Assembly (NCBI RefSeq): GCF_000472385.1
Contig: NZ_AWZU01000049.1
Span: forward strand, 248 to 62,086
From: Bradyrhizobium sp. ARR65
Lineage (GTDB): Bacteria; Pseudomonadota; Alphaproteobacteria; Rhizobiales; Xanthobacteraceae
Direction of reading: 5' to 3'
DNA: 61,839 nt
The notes under the pieces are model-generated. The model was not told the DNA's origin and made no database searches. It was given only the letters and a program-made list of their open reading frames with translations. Positions 27,715 to 36,578 of this stretch are shown one piece after another. Position 1 is the first letter of the stretch. Each line of letters starts with the position of its first letter. Made by a program: the position numbers and the translations under genes.

Positions 27715-28875
27715 ATGACAGCAGCGCTGCGTTTCGATCCGATCCGCCTGCCGCCCAAATGTGAGGAGCTGCGTAAGGAAGTGCGCGCCTTCCTTGCCGA
27801 GGAAATCGCGGCCGGCACTTTCAACCCGTTCAAGCCCAACCGCGAGGACACCGACGTGCCGGCCTTCTCCCGCAAGGTCGGCGAACGCGGCTGGATCGGC
27901 ATGACCTGGCCGAAGAAGTATGGCGGCCACGAGCGCTCGTTCCTGGAGCGCTATGTGGTGACGGAAGAGATGCGGGTGGCCAACGCGCCGACACGGCGCT
28001 TTTTCGTGGCCGATCGCCAGAGCGGACCGATCCTGCTGAAATACGCCCCGGAGCACGTCAAGATGGACATCCTGCCGCGCATCTGCCGCGGCGAGCTCTG
28101 CTTTGCCATCGGCATGAGCGAGCCGAATTCCGGCTCCGACCTATTCGCGGCGAAGACCAAGGCGACCAAGACCGACGGCGGCTGGCTCATCAACGGCACC
28201 AAGATCTGGACTTCCTCAGCGCAGATCGCCGACTACATGATCGCGCTGTTCCGCACCTCGCCGCCGACCAAGGAGAACCGCCGGCACGGGCTGACGCAGT
28301 TCCTGGTCAAGATGAAGCAGCCGGGCATCAAGGTGAATCCGATCGGCCAGATCACCGGCCAATTCGAGTTCAACGAGGTGGTGTTTACCGACCATTTCAT
28401 TCCCGATGACTATGTGCTCGGCGAGATCGACGGCGCCTGGAAGCAAGCGACGAGCGAGCTTGCCTATGAGCGCTCCGGCCCCGAGCGTTTCCTGGAAACC
28501 TATTACGTGCTCACTGAACTGGTGCGCGCCGTCGGCGAGAAGCCGGATACGCGCAGCGCCGAGGGCATCGGGCGCCTCGTCGCCCAGCTCCATACGATGC
28601 GGCGAATGTCGGTCTCGGTGGCGGGCATGTTGCAGGCCGGCAAGGAGCCGGTGGTGGAGGCGGCCATCGTCAAGGATATCGGCACGGTCTGGGAGCAGCA
28701 ATTGCCGCACCGCGTGCGCGACCTCGCCGCTTTCGTCGAGGAGGACGTCGGCAATCGCGAGACGCTGGAGAAACAACTGTCGTTCGCGATCAAGACCGCG
28801 CCGAAACTGACCATTCAGGGCGGCACCACCGAAGTGCTGCGCGGCATCATCGCGCGCGGACTAGGCCTGCGTTGA
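27715..28875 (+). CDS. Acyl-CoA dehydrogenase, larger subunit
   Basis: 386 residues with the full fold. The N-terminal helices include WIGMTWPKKYGGHERS. The flavin strand is FAIGMSEPNSGSDLFA with ING TKIW TSSA, and the C-terminal domain has TIQGGTTEVLRGIIARGLGLR. It oxidises an acyl-CoA at alpha-beta, probably with the preceding subunit. Such pairs act on branched, cyclic or steroid-side-chain acids in other bacteria; the true substrate is unknown. Confidence 0.92.
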   Translation: MTAALRFDPIRLPPKCEELRKEVRAFLAEEIAAGTFNPFKPNREDTDVPAFSRKVGERGWIGMTWPKKYGGHERSFLERYVVTEEMRVANAPTRRFFVADRQSGPILLKYAPEHVKMDILPRICRGELCFAIGMSEPNSGSDLFAAKTKATKTDGGWLINGTKIWTSSAQIADYMIALFRTSPPTKENRRHGLTQFLVKMKQPGIKVNPIGQITGQFEFNEVVFTDHFIPDDYVLGEIDGAWKQATSELAYERSGPERFLETYYVLTELVRAVGEKPDTRSAEGIGRLVAQLHTMRRMSVSVAGMLQAGKEPVVEAAIVKDIGTVWEQQLPHRVRDLAAFVEEDVGNRETLEKQLSFAIKTAPKLTIQGGTTEVLRGIIARGLGLR

Positions 28876-28910
28876 TGTGAACGAGAAGGGTCGCGCCGCA
28901 CTCTCGCTCC

Positions 28911-28933
28911 GCCTCTCCCCGGTGGGGAGAGGC
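28911..28933. repeat. Family D palindrome, copy 1
   Basis: GCCTCTCCCC and GGGGAGAGGC are exact complements around GGT, between the dehydrogenase and the enoyl-CoA hydratase-like gene. Copies at 59211 and 60793. Confidence 0.75.
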
Positions 28934-28977
28934 GAACCGTGCCGTCGCCGAGATACCTTGATTACTGGAGATAACGG

Positions 28978-29778
28978 ATGAGCAAATACACAGATGTCGG
29001 CGTCGAGAAGCACGGCCATGTCGGCCTGATCGAGATCCGAAAGCCGCCACTGAACTTCTTCGACGTCTCGCTGATCAACCAGATCGCCGATGCGCTCGAA
29101 GAGTTCGATCGCGACATTGAGATCCGCGCCTCCGTGCTCGCCGCGCAAGGCAAGGCGTTCTGCGCCGGTGCCAATTTCAACGATCCGGCGCGGCACGAAC
29201 AGGAAGAGCGCGCGGCGTCCGATCCGGCCGCGAACCTGCCGATCAATCATCTCTATGTTCAGGCAGTACGCATCTTCCGCAACAAGAAGCCGATCGTCGC
29301 CGCGATCCATGGCGCGGCCATCGGCGGCGGCCTCGGCCTTGCGGTCTCGGCGGATTTCCGCGTCACCTGCCCCGAGGCGCGGTTCTCCGCCAACTTCACC
29401 AAGCTCGGCTTCCATCCCGGTTTTGGGCTGACGGTCACGCTGCCGGAGTTGATCGGCAAGAACAATGCGGAGCTGATGTTCTATACCAGTCGCCGCGTCA
29501 CCGGTGAGGAAGCCTATCGCTGGGGTCTCGCCAACGAGCTGGTGCCGCAGGATCGGGTGCGCGCCGCCGCCATGAAGCTCGCCGGCGAGATCGCCGAATG
29601 CTCGCCGCTCGGCCTCGTCTCGACCCGCGCCACCATGCGCGCCGGTCTCGCCGACCGCGTGCTGGCCGCGACCAACCACGAGTTGGTCGAACAAACAAGA
29701 CTGCGCGCAACGGAAGATTTCAAGGAAGGCGTCAAGGCCACAGCCGAGCGTCGCGTGGCGAACTTCAAGGGAAGATAG
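28978..29778 (+). CDS. Enoyl-CoA hydratase/isomerase family protein, atypical active site
   Basis: 266 residues, crotonase fold: oxyanion-hole segments KAFCAGANFND and AAIHGAAIGGGLGLA are intact. By my hand alignment the two glutamates of classical crotonase (in QPEI and about 20 residues later) fall at Phe and Leu in SANFTKLGFHPGFG and GKNNAELMF. It therefore may not be a hydratase; hydrolase, isomerase or lyase activity is possible. RBS GGAGATAACGG. Third gene of the rightward acyl-CoA unit. Confidence 0.87.
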   Translation: MSKYTDVGVEKHGHVGLIEIRKPPLNFFDVSLINQIADALEEFDRDIEIRASVLAAQGKAFCAGANFNDPARHEQEERAASDPAANLPINHLYVQAVRIFRNKKPIVAAIHGAAIGGGLGLAVSADFRVTCPEARFSANFTKLGFHPGFGLTVTLPELIGKNNAELMFYTSRRVTGEEAYRWGLANELVPQDRVRAAAMKLAGEIAECSPLGLVSTRATMRAGLADRVLAATNHELVEQTRLRATEDFKEGVKATAERRVANFKGR

Positions 29779-29897
29779 CACCAGCCGCTTAACCTGCCCG
29801 CCGCAAACTCAGACGCCACAAGGGGCGGGGTGTCGCTGCCCCGCGAGAGCGTCCGGCGATCAAGTTGCAGACCCCGACGAGCGTCTTCAAGCATACC

Positions 29898-29985
29898 CGT
29901 CATTGCGAGGAGCGAAAGCGATCAAGCAATCCAGACTGCATCCGCGGAGAAAGTCTGGATTGCTTCGCTTGCGCTCGCAATGACG
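29898..29985. repeat. Family F repeat (TCATTGCGAG type), copy 1
   Basis: CGTCATTGCGAG and CTCGCAATGACG flank an inner AATCCAGACT/AGTCTGGATT palindrome. Second copy at 61382. The element yields spurious frames, which I leave out. Confidence 0.8.
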
Positions 29986-30049
29986 CCGGAGGTTGGGCGC
30001 GCATCTCCTCGATTCGCTCAGCTCGGCGAGTGCGCCAGCCTCAACATCA

Positions 30050-30988
30050 TCACGCCACCCGCTGCAGCGGCCGCGACACCACGGTCAGACCATTCGACAG
30101 CGCATTGCTGTCGATCGATGCGATGGTCCGCGCAATGAACTGCGGCAGGCCTGGCACGGCGGCGAGGTTCGGAAACACTTTGCGGACCAGGAACCCATGC
30201 AGGCTCAAATCCTTCTTGATCCGCAGCACCTCATATTCCGCGGAGGAGAAGCAGGTGCGCGCCGCGCGCTCGTTGAAATAGTTCCAGTGATCGACGAAGT
30301 AGGATAACGGCCGGTTGTTGCCGCGCAGCCACGCCCAGGCGAGTTCCGTCTTGCGGCGCCAGCTTCCTTCGTTGGGAAAGCGGAAGATCAGCACGCCGTC
30401 CTCGGCGAGCAGCGACTTGAGCGAGCGCAAGGTGCCGACTGGATCGAGCATATGCTCGAAGACCTGGTCCGAGACGATGCAATCGAAGCGCTTGCCGCCG
30501 AGCACCTCGCCGATCTTGCGCCAGTCGCCTGATACGATGGTCACGCCGTTCTCGCGCGCCACTTCCGCGCGCGCAGGATCCCCCTCGAAGCCGACCACGT
30601 CGAAGCCGCGCTGCTTCAACATCGGCAAGAGCTGCGAGGCGCCGCAGCCGAGATCGAGGACGCTCCGCCCGGGCGCCCAGCGTTCGATCAAGGGGATGAG
30701 CGAATAGGGATAGTCGTTCTCGTCGAAAATGCGCTTCCAGGCGAAGTGCGCGCGTTGCTGGGCGACGCGTTCCGGCGTGGCAAAGGTCTCCGCTGCCTCT
30801 TCCTCGACCTTTTCAATTCGCGTCGGCCGATCGGCCACGAAACGTCCGGTGCACGATCCGCACTCGTAGACCAGATAAAGCCGGCCGCTCGCATCCTCCA
30901 GCGCGCGCAGATTCGTATCGTGGATATCCTCAGACGAGCAGAACGGACATTGCGAGATGATCGGGAACCGTGTGACCTGAGAGTCCAT
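30050..30988 (-). CDS. Zinc-ribbon SAM-dependent methyltransferase
   Basis: 312 residues: an N-terminal zinc ribbon (CPFC near residue 14 and CGSC near residue 43), then a class I methyltransferase domain with VLDLGCGASQLLPML, VVGFEGDPARAEVA and a FDCIVSDQVFEHMLDP loop. Homologues methylate sugars or small metabolites; the target is unknown. GGGAGAC precedes the ATG. It stands alone between repeats and the acyl-CoA synthetase. Confidence 0.85.
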   Translation of the reverse strand: MDSQVTRFPIISQCPFCSSEDIHDTNLRALEDASGRLYLVYECGSCTGRFVADRPTRIEKVEEEAAETFATPERVAQQRAHFAWKRIFDENDYPYSLIPLIERWAPGRSVLDLGCGASQLLPMLKQRGFDVVGFEGDPARAEVARENGVTIVSGDWRKIGEVLGGKRFDCIVSDQVFEHMLDPVGTLRSLKSLLAEDGVLIFRFPNEGSWRRKTELAWAWLRGNNRPLSYFVDHWNYFNERAARTCFSSAEYEVLRIKKDLSLHGFLVRKVFPNLAAVPGLPQFIARTIASIDSNALSNGLTVVSRPLQRVA

Positions 30989-31189
30989 TTGCGAAGTCTC
31001 CCTTCAGCACACTTCATTTCTTGGCCGAAACGCATTGCTGTCCGTCTATGAAGAAATTTTTCTGTGCGGAAAGCTCGGCGTTCTCTTGGCAAATTGTTGG
31101 CGAGTCCCGTGCTTGCGACGGGGCAGAACCGCGAACGCGACGCTTGACGTCAGCCGCAACGGAACGACTGCTTAAAACGACAGCATAGG

Positions 31190-33307
31190 TTAAGTTCGGC
31201 GCTTCACCACCAGCGCATCCACGATCGTCACGCCCTGCCCTTGCGCGTGCACCAACACCGGATTGACTTCGATCTCGACGACCTCGTCGCGCAACCGCAC
31301 GGCGAGTTGCGAGAGCTCGGAGATCAATCGCGCGAGCGCCGCGACGTCCGCCTTCGCAGCTCCGCGAAATCCCTTCAGAAGGGGCGCGGCTTTCAGCTCA
31401 TCCAGCATCGCCGCCGCCTCCTCCGTGCCAACCGGCGCCGGCCGATACACCACGTCGCGGAACAGTTCCGTGATAATGCCACCCAAGCCGACCATGACCA
31501 TCGGCCCGAAAGTGTTGTCCTGCAGGGTCCCGATGATGATCTCGACACCCTTTTTCGCCATCGGGCCGACCAGCACGCCCTGGATCGCGGCGTCGGGTCG
31601 CGCTTTGCGCGCATTGTTGAGCAATGCATCGAAGGCGAGAAACACCTCGCCCTTGGTGGCGATATTCAAGCGCACGCCGCCGACCTCGCTCTTGTGCGCA
31701 ATGTCAGGCGACTGCACTTTCATCACCAGCGGCAGACCGACCCGCGCGATCGCGGCATCCAAACCGCTTTTGTCCGTCACCAGCACTTCCTCAGGCAGCG
31801 CGATGCGGGCGGCGCGTAACAGCGCCTTGCTATCGGCTTCCGACAGACGTGGCGATTTCAGATAGTCGGAGAGATCACGGTCGGGCAGGCTTGCGCTGAC
31901 AGCAGCCGGCGGTAGCCTGAACTTCGCATGATCGACCAGCCGCCGCAGCGCCGTGGCGGCCTGGGTCAGCCCCGACAACACCACTACACCCGATGCCGCC
32001 AGTTCGCGGCGCGCGAAATCCGACGGCAGCGTATAGGAATAGAACACGACCGGTTTGTGTTGCGCCTCCAGCACCGGCTTCAGCTCAGGTTGTCTGAACG
32101 GCATCCGCACCTCGCTCGACATTGAGAGCATCACCAGGATGGCATCGACCTCATCGGACGTGCTGAGCAGGTCGATGCTCCTCTGCAGACCGCCGCTGTT
32201 CACGCCTTGAGCCGTGACGTCGATCGGATTGCGCGCCGTGCCGTAGGACGGCAGCAGCCTCTTGATCTCGGTCTGGATCGGCGCCGATAGTTCCGGCACC
32301 TGCAGCCCCTGCTGCGACACCGCGTCCGCGCCCCAGATGCCGGCGCCACCGGAGACCGTGAGCACGGCGACGCGATCACCCCTCGGCAGCGGGCTGGTGC
32401 AGAGCACCGCTGCGATGGTGATGGCCTCGTCGAGGTCATTGGAGACGATGAAGCCGTATTTCGCGAACACCGCGTCATACGCCGCCGACCAGCCGGCCAT
32501 GCTCGCAGTGTGTGAGGCCGCCGCGCGCTCGCCGGCGCCGGAGCGGCCGACCTTGGTCACGATCACGGGCTTGCGCAGTTCCGCGGCGCGCCGGGCTGCG
32601 TGCAAGAACTTCTCGACGTCGCGGATACCCTCGATGAACAGCAGGATCACGTCTGTGGATCCATCCTGCACCATATAATCGAAGAACTCGCCGGCCCCGA
32701 GATCGCTCTCATTGCCCGCGCTGACGACATAGCTCACGGCGATGCCGAGTGCCTTCGCACGATGATAATAGGCAAAGCCGATGCCGCCGCTTTGCGCGAC
32801 GATGCCGATCCGCTTCCTGGTCGCGACCAGCGGCGGCACGCCCGGCTTGACGTCGACCGCCGGGCTGAAGGTCGCGGCAACCCGCGGCACCGCGCTGTAA
32901 AAACCTTCCGCATTGGGTCCGGAAATGCGCATGCCTGTTCGCTTGGCCAGCGCCGCGATCGCCTCCTGCATGGCCGCGCTGTCGCCGCCCTCTTCGGCAA
33001 AGCCGGAGGAGATGATCACGGCATTCTTCACACCGACGGCGGCGCATTGTTCGAGCGCGGCCAGCACCCCGCGTGCCGGAATGATGATGACGGCGAGATC
33101 GATCGGCGCACCAATCTCGGCGACCTGTTTAAAGCATGTCAGCCCGTCGATCTCGTCGTAGTTCGGATTGACCGGATAGATCTTTCCCGGAAACTCGTTC
33201 TTGCGCAGCATTGCCAAGAGGCGCCCCGGGATTTTCTCATGATCGCGCGAGGCCCCGATCAGCGCGATGCTTTCGGGGGCGAAGAAGGAGTCGAGCGGAT
33301 GGAGCAT
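31190..33307 (-). CDS. NDP-forming acyl-CoA synthetase (acetate-CoA ligase family)
   Basis: 705 residues: CoA-binding domain (SIALIGASRDHEKIPGRL), ligase-CoA domains with the phospho-histidine in AAASHTASMAG (H266), and a C-terminal ATP-grasp domain (VMKVQSPDIAHKSEVGGVRL). The ADP-forming family activates acids to acyl-CoA through an acyl-phosphate/phosphohistidine route. AAGGGGAAATAACGA before the ATG. It heads a leftward run with a glyoxalase-like and a crotonase gene, so it may feed acids to the cluster. Confidence 0.9.
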   Translation of the reverse strand: MLHPLDSFFAPESIALIGASRDHEKIPGRLLAMLRKNEFPGKIYPVNPNYDEIDGLTCFKQVAEIGAPIDLAVIIIPARGVLAALEQCAAVGVKNAVIISSGFAEEGGDSAAMQEAIAALAKRTGMRISGPNAEGFYSAVPRVAATFSPAVDVKPGVPPLVATRKRIGIVAQSGGIGFAYYHRAKALGIAVSYVVSAGNESDLGAGEFFDYMVQDGSTDVILLFIEGIRDVEKFLHAARRAAELRKPVIVTKVGRSGAGERAAASHTASMAGWSAAYDAVFAKYGFIVSNDLDEAITIAAVLCTSPLPRGDRVAVLTVSGGAGIWGADAVSQQGLQVPELSAPIQTEIKRLLPSYGTARNPIDVTAQGVNSGGLQRSIDLLSTSDEVDAILVMLSMSSEVRMPFRQPELKPVLEAQHKPVVFYSYTLPSDFARRELAASGVVVLSGLTQAATALRRLVDHAKFRLPPAAVSASLPDRDLSDYLKSPRLSEADSKALLRAARIALPEEVLVTDKSGLDAAIARVGLPLVMKVQSPDIAHKSEVGGVRLNIATKGEVFLAFDALLNNARKARPDAAIQGVLVGPMAKKGVEIIIGTLQDNTFGPMVMVGLGGIITELFRDVVYRPAPVGTEEAAAMLDELKAAPLLKGFRGAAKADVAALARLISELSQLAVRLRDEVVEIEVNPVLVHAQGQGVTIVDALVVKRRT

Positions 33308-33354
33308 TCGTTATTTCCCCTTGTTTTCTTCATTGGCACATGGGCGCTGTATCC

Positions 33355-33494
33355 CCGTCATCTTGAGGCGCCGGAGCGCAGCGGAGGCCTCGAAGGATGA
33401 ACGGCGCCGCTGCGAGAGCCGGGCCGCCGCCCTTCGAGGCTCGCGGAGCCTGTCATCGCGCCGCGCTTCGCGCGCGCGACCGCCTCAGAGTGAC
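33355..33494. repeat. Family C repeat, copy 3
   Basis: CCCGTCATCTTGAGGCGCC, CTCGAAGGATGAACGGCGCC, CTTCGAGGCTCGCGGAGCC and a terminal CCTCAGAGTGACC, in the order seen at 50408 and 61556. Confidence 0.7.
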
Positions 33495-33526
33495 CAGACC
33501 AAGGTGACGGGACCAAGATGCGCGAA

Positions 33527-34291
33527 TCACTGCCTTAGCTTGAACGTCACGCCCCCGATCAGAAATGCGCTACCTGTCACAGCATAGCCCTTGGCCTGCG
33601 CTGCCTCGCAAACCGCAGCGACATTGGCGACGCGAAAATCGAGTCCGCGCATGATCTCCGCCTCGCCTTGCACGAAGCGGAAGCCGACATTGGGTAGTCT
33701 CAGTTCGGGCGTCCCGTCCTGCCCGCGCGTAGCCGGCACCTCGATGATTCTGCCCCAATGCTCGGCCAAGCCGAGCGCATCCGGACTTTGCATCTCAACG
33801 CCCGTCAATGTCCGCGTCACGTCGTTGCGAATGAACTTCTGCCAATCCGGTCCCGCCGGCGGATAGGCGCCCAAGATGTCGTCGCTGCCATCGGTGTGAT
33901 TGAATTCGATGAAGGCGGCGCGGCAATCGCGCGGGTGGAGCTGCACGCCATGATAGGGCGCATGCCTGATGACATTGGCGGTGCGCACGCCGAGCGCATT
34001 GGCGCGGGCAGCGCGCTCATCGGGATCGTCGCAGGCGAAGATCGCCATGTAGCCGCCGCGGCCACCGCTCTTCTGAAGGAAGCGGCCGGCCGCCGTGCCG
34101 TCGCGGAACGGCGCGACCACTTCCAGCAGGATGGTGTCGACCGGTAACAGCGCGTTGACGAGGCCATATTTGGCGACGTTGCCGTCGCGGTAGCAGACAG
34201 AAAGACCCATGATCGCCGCGATATCGGCAATCACCCGCTCGAGCTCCGGCGCGACCAGGCAGACCTGCCGCAATCGAATGGCACCGGTCAC
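33527..34291 (-). CDS. Glyoxalase-like (VOC superfamily) protein
   Basis: 254 residues. The N-terminal half reads as a VOC domain (IRLRQVCLVAPELERVIADI, YGLVNALLPVDTILLEVVAP, GGYMAIFACDDPDERAARA) and the later half as a second related module (FRFVQGEAEIMRGLDFRV). No full metal-ligand set can be assigned. The GTG at 34291 begins one base after the stop of the enoyl-CoA hydratase gene upstream, so the two are translated together; a longer ATG frame from 34519 would overlap that gene entirely. Confidence 0.75.
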   Translation of the reverse strand: MTGAIRLRQVCLVAPELERVIADIAAIMGLSVCYRDGNVAKYGLVNALLPVDTILLEVVAPFRDGTAAGRFLQKSGGRGGYMAIFACDDPDERAARANALGVRTANVIRHAPYHGVQLHPRDCRAAFIEFNHTDGSDDILGAYPPAGPDWQKFIRNDVTRTLTGVEMQSPDALGLAEHWGRIIEVPATRGQDGTPELRLPNVGFRFVQGEAEIMRGLDFRVANVAAVCEAAQAKGYAVTGSAFLIGGVTFKLRQ

Positions 34292-34292
34292 C

Positions 34293-35087
34293 CTAGGCGC
34301 CCCTGAACACCGCCCTGCGCTTCTCGACAAAGGCCTTGGCCGCTTCCTTATGGTCGGCGGTCTCGCCGGCGCGGGTGTGATGGATGGCCTCGGCATCAAA
34401 ACAATCTTCGAGCGAGAGATGCTCGGCATTGTTGATGTTGCGCTTGATATAGCCGAGCGCGACCGACGGGCCCTGTGCGAGCTCCATTGCGAGCTCACGC
34501 GCTGCCGCATCGATTTCACTATCTGCCACCACCCGGTTCACCATGCCGAGCGCGAGCGCTTCGCTGGCGCTCAGCACCGGCGACAGCAGATAGAGTTCGC
34601 GCGCCTTGGCGCTGCCGAGGAGCTGGGTGAGGAAGTAGGTGCCGCCATAATCGCCGGAGAAGCCGACCTTGGCGAAGGCGGTGGTGATCTTGCAGGATTC
34701 GCTGGCGACACGAAGATCGCAGGAGAGCGCGATGGAAAGGCCGGCGCCGGCCGCGGCGCCGTCGAGCTGCGCCACCACGGGCTTCGGCATCTGGTGCAGG
34801 ATGCGCGAGACTTCCATGCCGCGGCGCAGGTTCGCGAGCCTGGCTTCGAAGGGGAGCGGCGCCCGCCCGTCCGCCATCGCCTTGACGTCGCCGCCGACGC
34901 AAAAGGTGCCGCCGGCGCCCTTGATCAGCACGGCGCGCACATCGTGATCCTCGGCGGCGCGCCGCGCGGCTTCGACGAGCCCGCGCGTCATGTCCGGGTT
35001 GAGCGCATTGCGCCGGTCCGGGCGGTTCATGGTGATGGTGAGCAGACCGGACTCGAGATGCTGCAGGACCATGTCAGTTGAGCTCAT
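34293..35087 (-). CDS. Enoyl-CoA hydratase/isomerase, PaaG-like
   Basis: 264 residues, crotonase fold: TITMNRPDRRNALN, oxyanion segments TFCVGGDVKAMAD and AQLDGAAAGAGLSIALSCD, and VGFSGDYGGTYFLTQLLG. The Asp in SGDYGGT matches the position used by PaaG-type 2,3-delta isomerases, so isomerase or dienoyl activity is more likely than plain hydration. It is followed within two bases by the glyoxalase-like gene. Confidence 0.88.
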   Translation of the reverse strand: MSSTDMVLQHLESGLLTITMNRPDRRNALNPDMTRGLVEAARRAAEDHDVRAVLIKGAGGTFCVGGDVKAMADGRAPLPFEARLANLRRGMEVSRILHQMPKPVVAQLDGAAAGAGLSIALSCDLRVASESCKITTAFAKVGFSGDYGGTYFLTQLLGSAKARELYLLSPVLSASEALALGMVNRVVADSEIDAAARELAMELAQGPSVALGYIKRNINNAEHLSLEDCFDAEAIHHTRAGETADHKEAAKAFVEKRRAVFRGA

Positions 35088-35124
35088 AGGATTTTGCCTT
35101 TGTTGTTGTTTGTTGAACCTTGCA

Positions 35125-35210
35125 CCGTCGTTCCGGGGCGGTCGCGAAGCGAGCGAACCCGGAACCTCGAGATTCCGGGTTCGGTGCTGCGCACCGCCCC
35201 GGAATGACGG
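35125..35210. repeat. Family A palindromic repeat, copy 2
   Basis: CCGTCGTTCCGGGGCGG pairs with CCGCCCCGGAATGACGG and encloses CGAACCCGGAA/TTCCGGGTTCG. Located between the binding-protein and hydratase genes. Confidence 0.82.
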
Positions 35211-35247
35211 AAAACTTAACGCACCGCTCGTGATGACGCGCGCTGCG

Positions 35248-36456
35248 TCATTTCTTCACCAGCGGACAGCGTGATTGCTCCAGCGATTGAAACGCCTCGT
35301 CGCCGGGGACGGTGGCGAGCAGCTTGTAGTCATCCCAGCGCCCGTTTGATTCCGACGGCTTCTTCACCTCGAACAGGTACATGTCATGCACCATGCGGCC
35401 GTCCGCGCGGATGTGGCCGTTCCTGGCGAAGAAATCGTTGATCGGCGTTGCCTTCATTACCTTCATCACCGCCGCCGAATCGGTGGTGCCGGCCGCCTTC
35501 ACCGCTTGCAGATAATGCATCACGGAGGAATAGACGCCGGCCTGCGCCGAGGTCGGCGGCCGCTTCACGCGCGCAATGAAGCGCTTTGAAAACGCACGCG
35601 TGTCGTCGTTGAGGTCCCAATAGAAGGCCTCCGCGAGCAGCAGCCCCTGCGCGGTGTCGAGCCCGATCGAATCGATGTCGGTGACGAAGGCAAGCAGCGG
35701 CGACAGCTTCTGGCCGCCCTTCATGATGCCGAACTCGGCGGCCTGCTTGATCGCGTTCACGGTGTCGCCGCCGGCATTGGCGAGCCCGATCACCTTTGCC
35801 TTCGAGGCCTGCGCCTGCAAGAGAAAGGACGAGAAATCCGAGGTATTGAGCGGATGGCGGACGCTGCCCAGCACCTTGCCGCCTGCCTTGGTCACGACGT
35901 TGGTGGTGTCCTTTTCCAGATCGTGGCCGAAAGCGTAATCGGCGGTCAGGAAGAACCAGGTGTCGAGCCCTTGCCTGACCGCGGCAAGGCCAGTCACATT
36001 GGCCTGCGCGTAAGTGTCGAATACGTAATGCACGGTGTAGGGGCCGCAGGCCTCGTTAGAGAGCCGGATCGAGCCGGGACCATTGAAAATGATGATCTTG
36101 TTACGCTCCTTGGCGATCTCGCCGGCCGCAAGCGCAGTGGCGGAGGCCGCGACGTCGTAGATCATCTCAACGCCCTGGTTGTCGATCATGTCGCGGGCGA
36201 TGTTGGCGGCGAGATCGGCCTTGTTGAGGTGGTCGGCAGCGATGACCTCGATCTTGCGGCCCAGCACCTCGCCGCCGAAATCTTCCGCGGCCATCTTGGC
36301 GGCCTCCAGGCTGCCGGGGCCGGTGATGTCGGCATAGAGGCTCGACATGTCCAAAATGCCGCCGATCTTGAGCGGAGGCTTATCCTGCGCCGGCGCGGCG
36401 CTCGCCGTCAGCGCCAGCGCGGCAGCAAAAATTGCCGAAAGAAACGTCTTCATCAA
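35248..36456 (-). CDS. Branched-chain-amino-acid-type ABC transporter substrate-binding protein
   Basis: 402 residues with a signal peptide (FLSAIFAAALALTASAAPA) and a LivJ/type-I periplasmic binding fold: LKIGGILDMSSLYADITGPG, EVIAADHLNKADLAANIARDM and a RMVHDMYLFEVK C-terminal motif. Alphaproteobacterial members often bind aromatic or aliphatic acids rather than amino acids. No permease or ATPase gene is next to it. GAGGGAGGATTTTG precedes the ATG. Its position suggests uptake of the substrate degraded by the neighbouring acyl-CoA enzymes. Confidence 0.9.
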   Translation of the reverse strand: MMKTFLSAIFAAALALTASAAPAQDKPPLKIGGILDMSSLYADITGPGSLEAAKMAAEDFGGEVLGRKIEVIAADHLNKADLAANIARDMIDNQGVEMIYDVAASATALAAGEIAKERNKIIIFNGPGSIRLSNEACGPYTVHYVFDTYAQANVTGLAAVRQGLDTWFFLTADYAFGHDLEKDTTNVVTKAGGKVLGSVRHPLNTSDFSSFLLQAQASKAKVIGLANAGGDTVNAIKQAAEFGIMKGGQKLSPLLAFVTDIDSIGLDTAQGLLLAEAFYWDLNDDTRAFSKRFIARVKRPPTSAQAGVYSSVMHYLQAVKAAGTTDSAAVMKVMKATPINDFFARNGHIRADGRMVHDMYLFEVKKPSESNGRWDDYKLLATVPGDEAFQSLEQSRCPLVKK

Positions 36457-36578
36457 AATCCTCCCTCTCGGCCGCGATTTGCATGGCGGCCTTATTCAGT
36501 TGCGCGCGATCATGCCGCATGCATCGGACAGCGGCAAGCGAAGGGGCGCGCCTTGCGGTTTTCCGCTAAGCGGAATGG

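Noticed and set aside
26803..28056. 417-codon minus-strand frame
   Set aside because: Antisense to two acyl-CoA dehydrogenase genes with strong family motifs.
29865..30281. 138-codon frame beginning in the family F repeat
   Set aside because: Text such as HCEERKRSSNPDC comes from the repeat and the rest is antisense to the methyltransferase gene.
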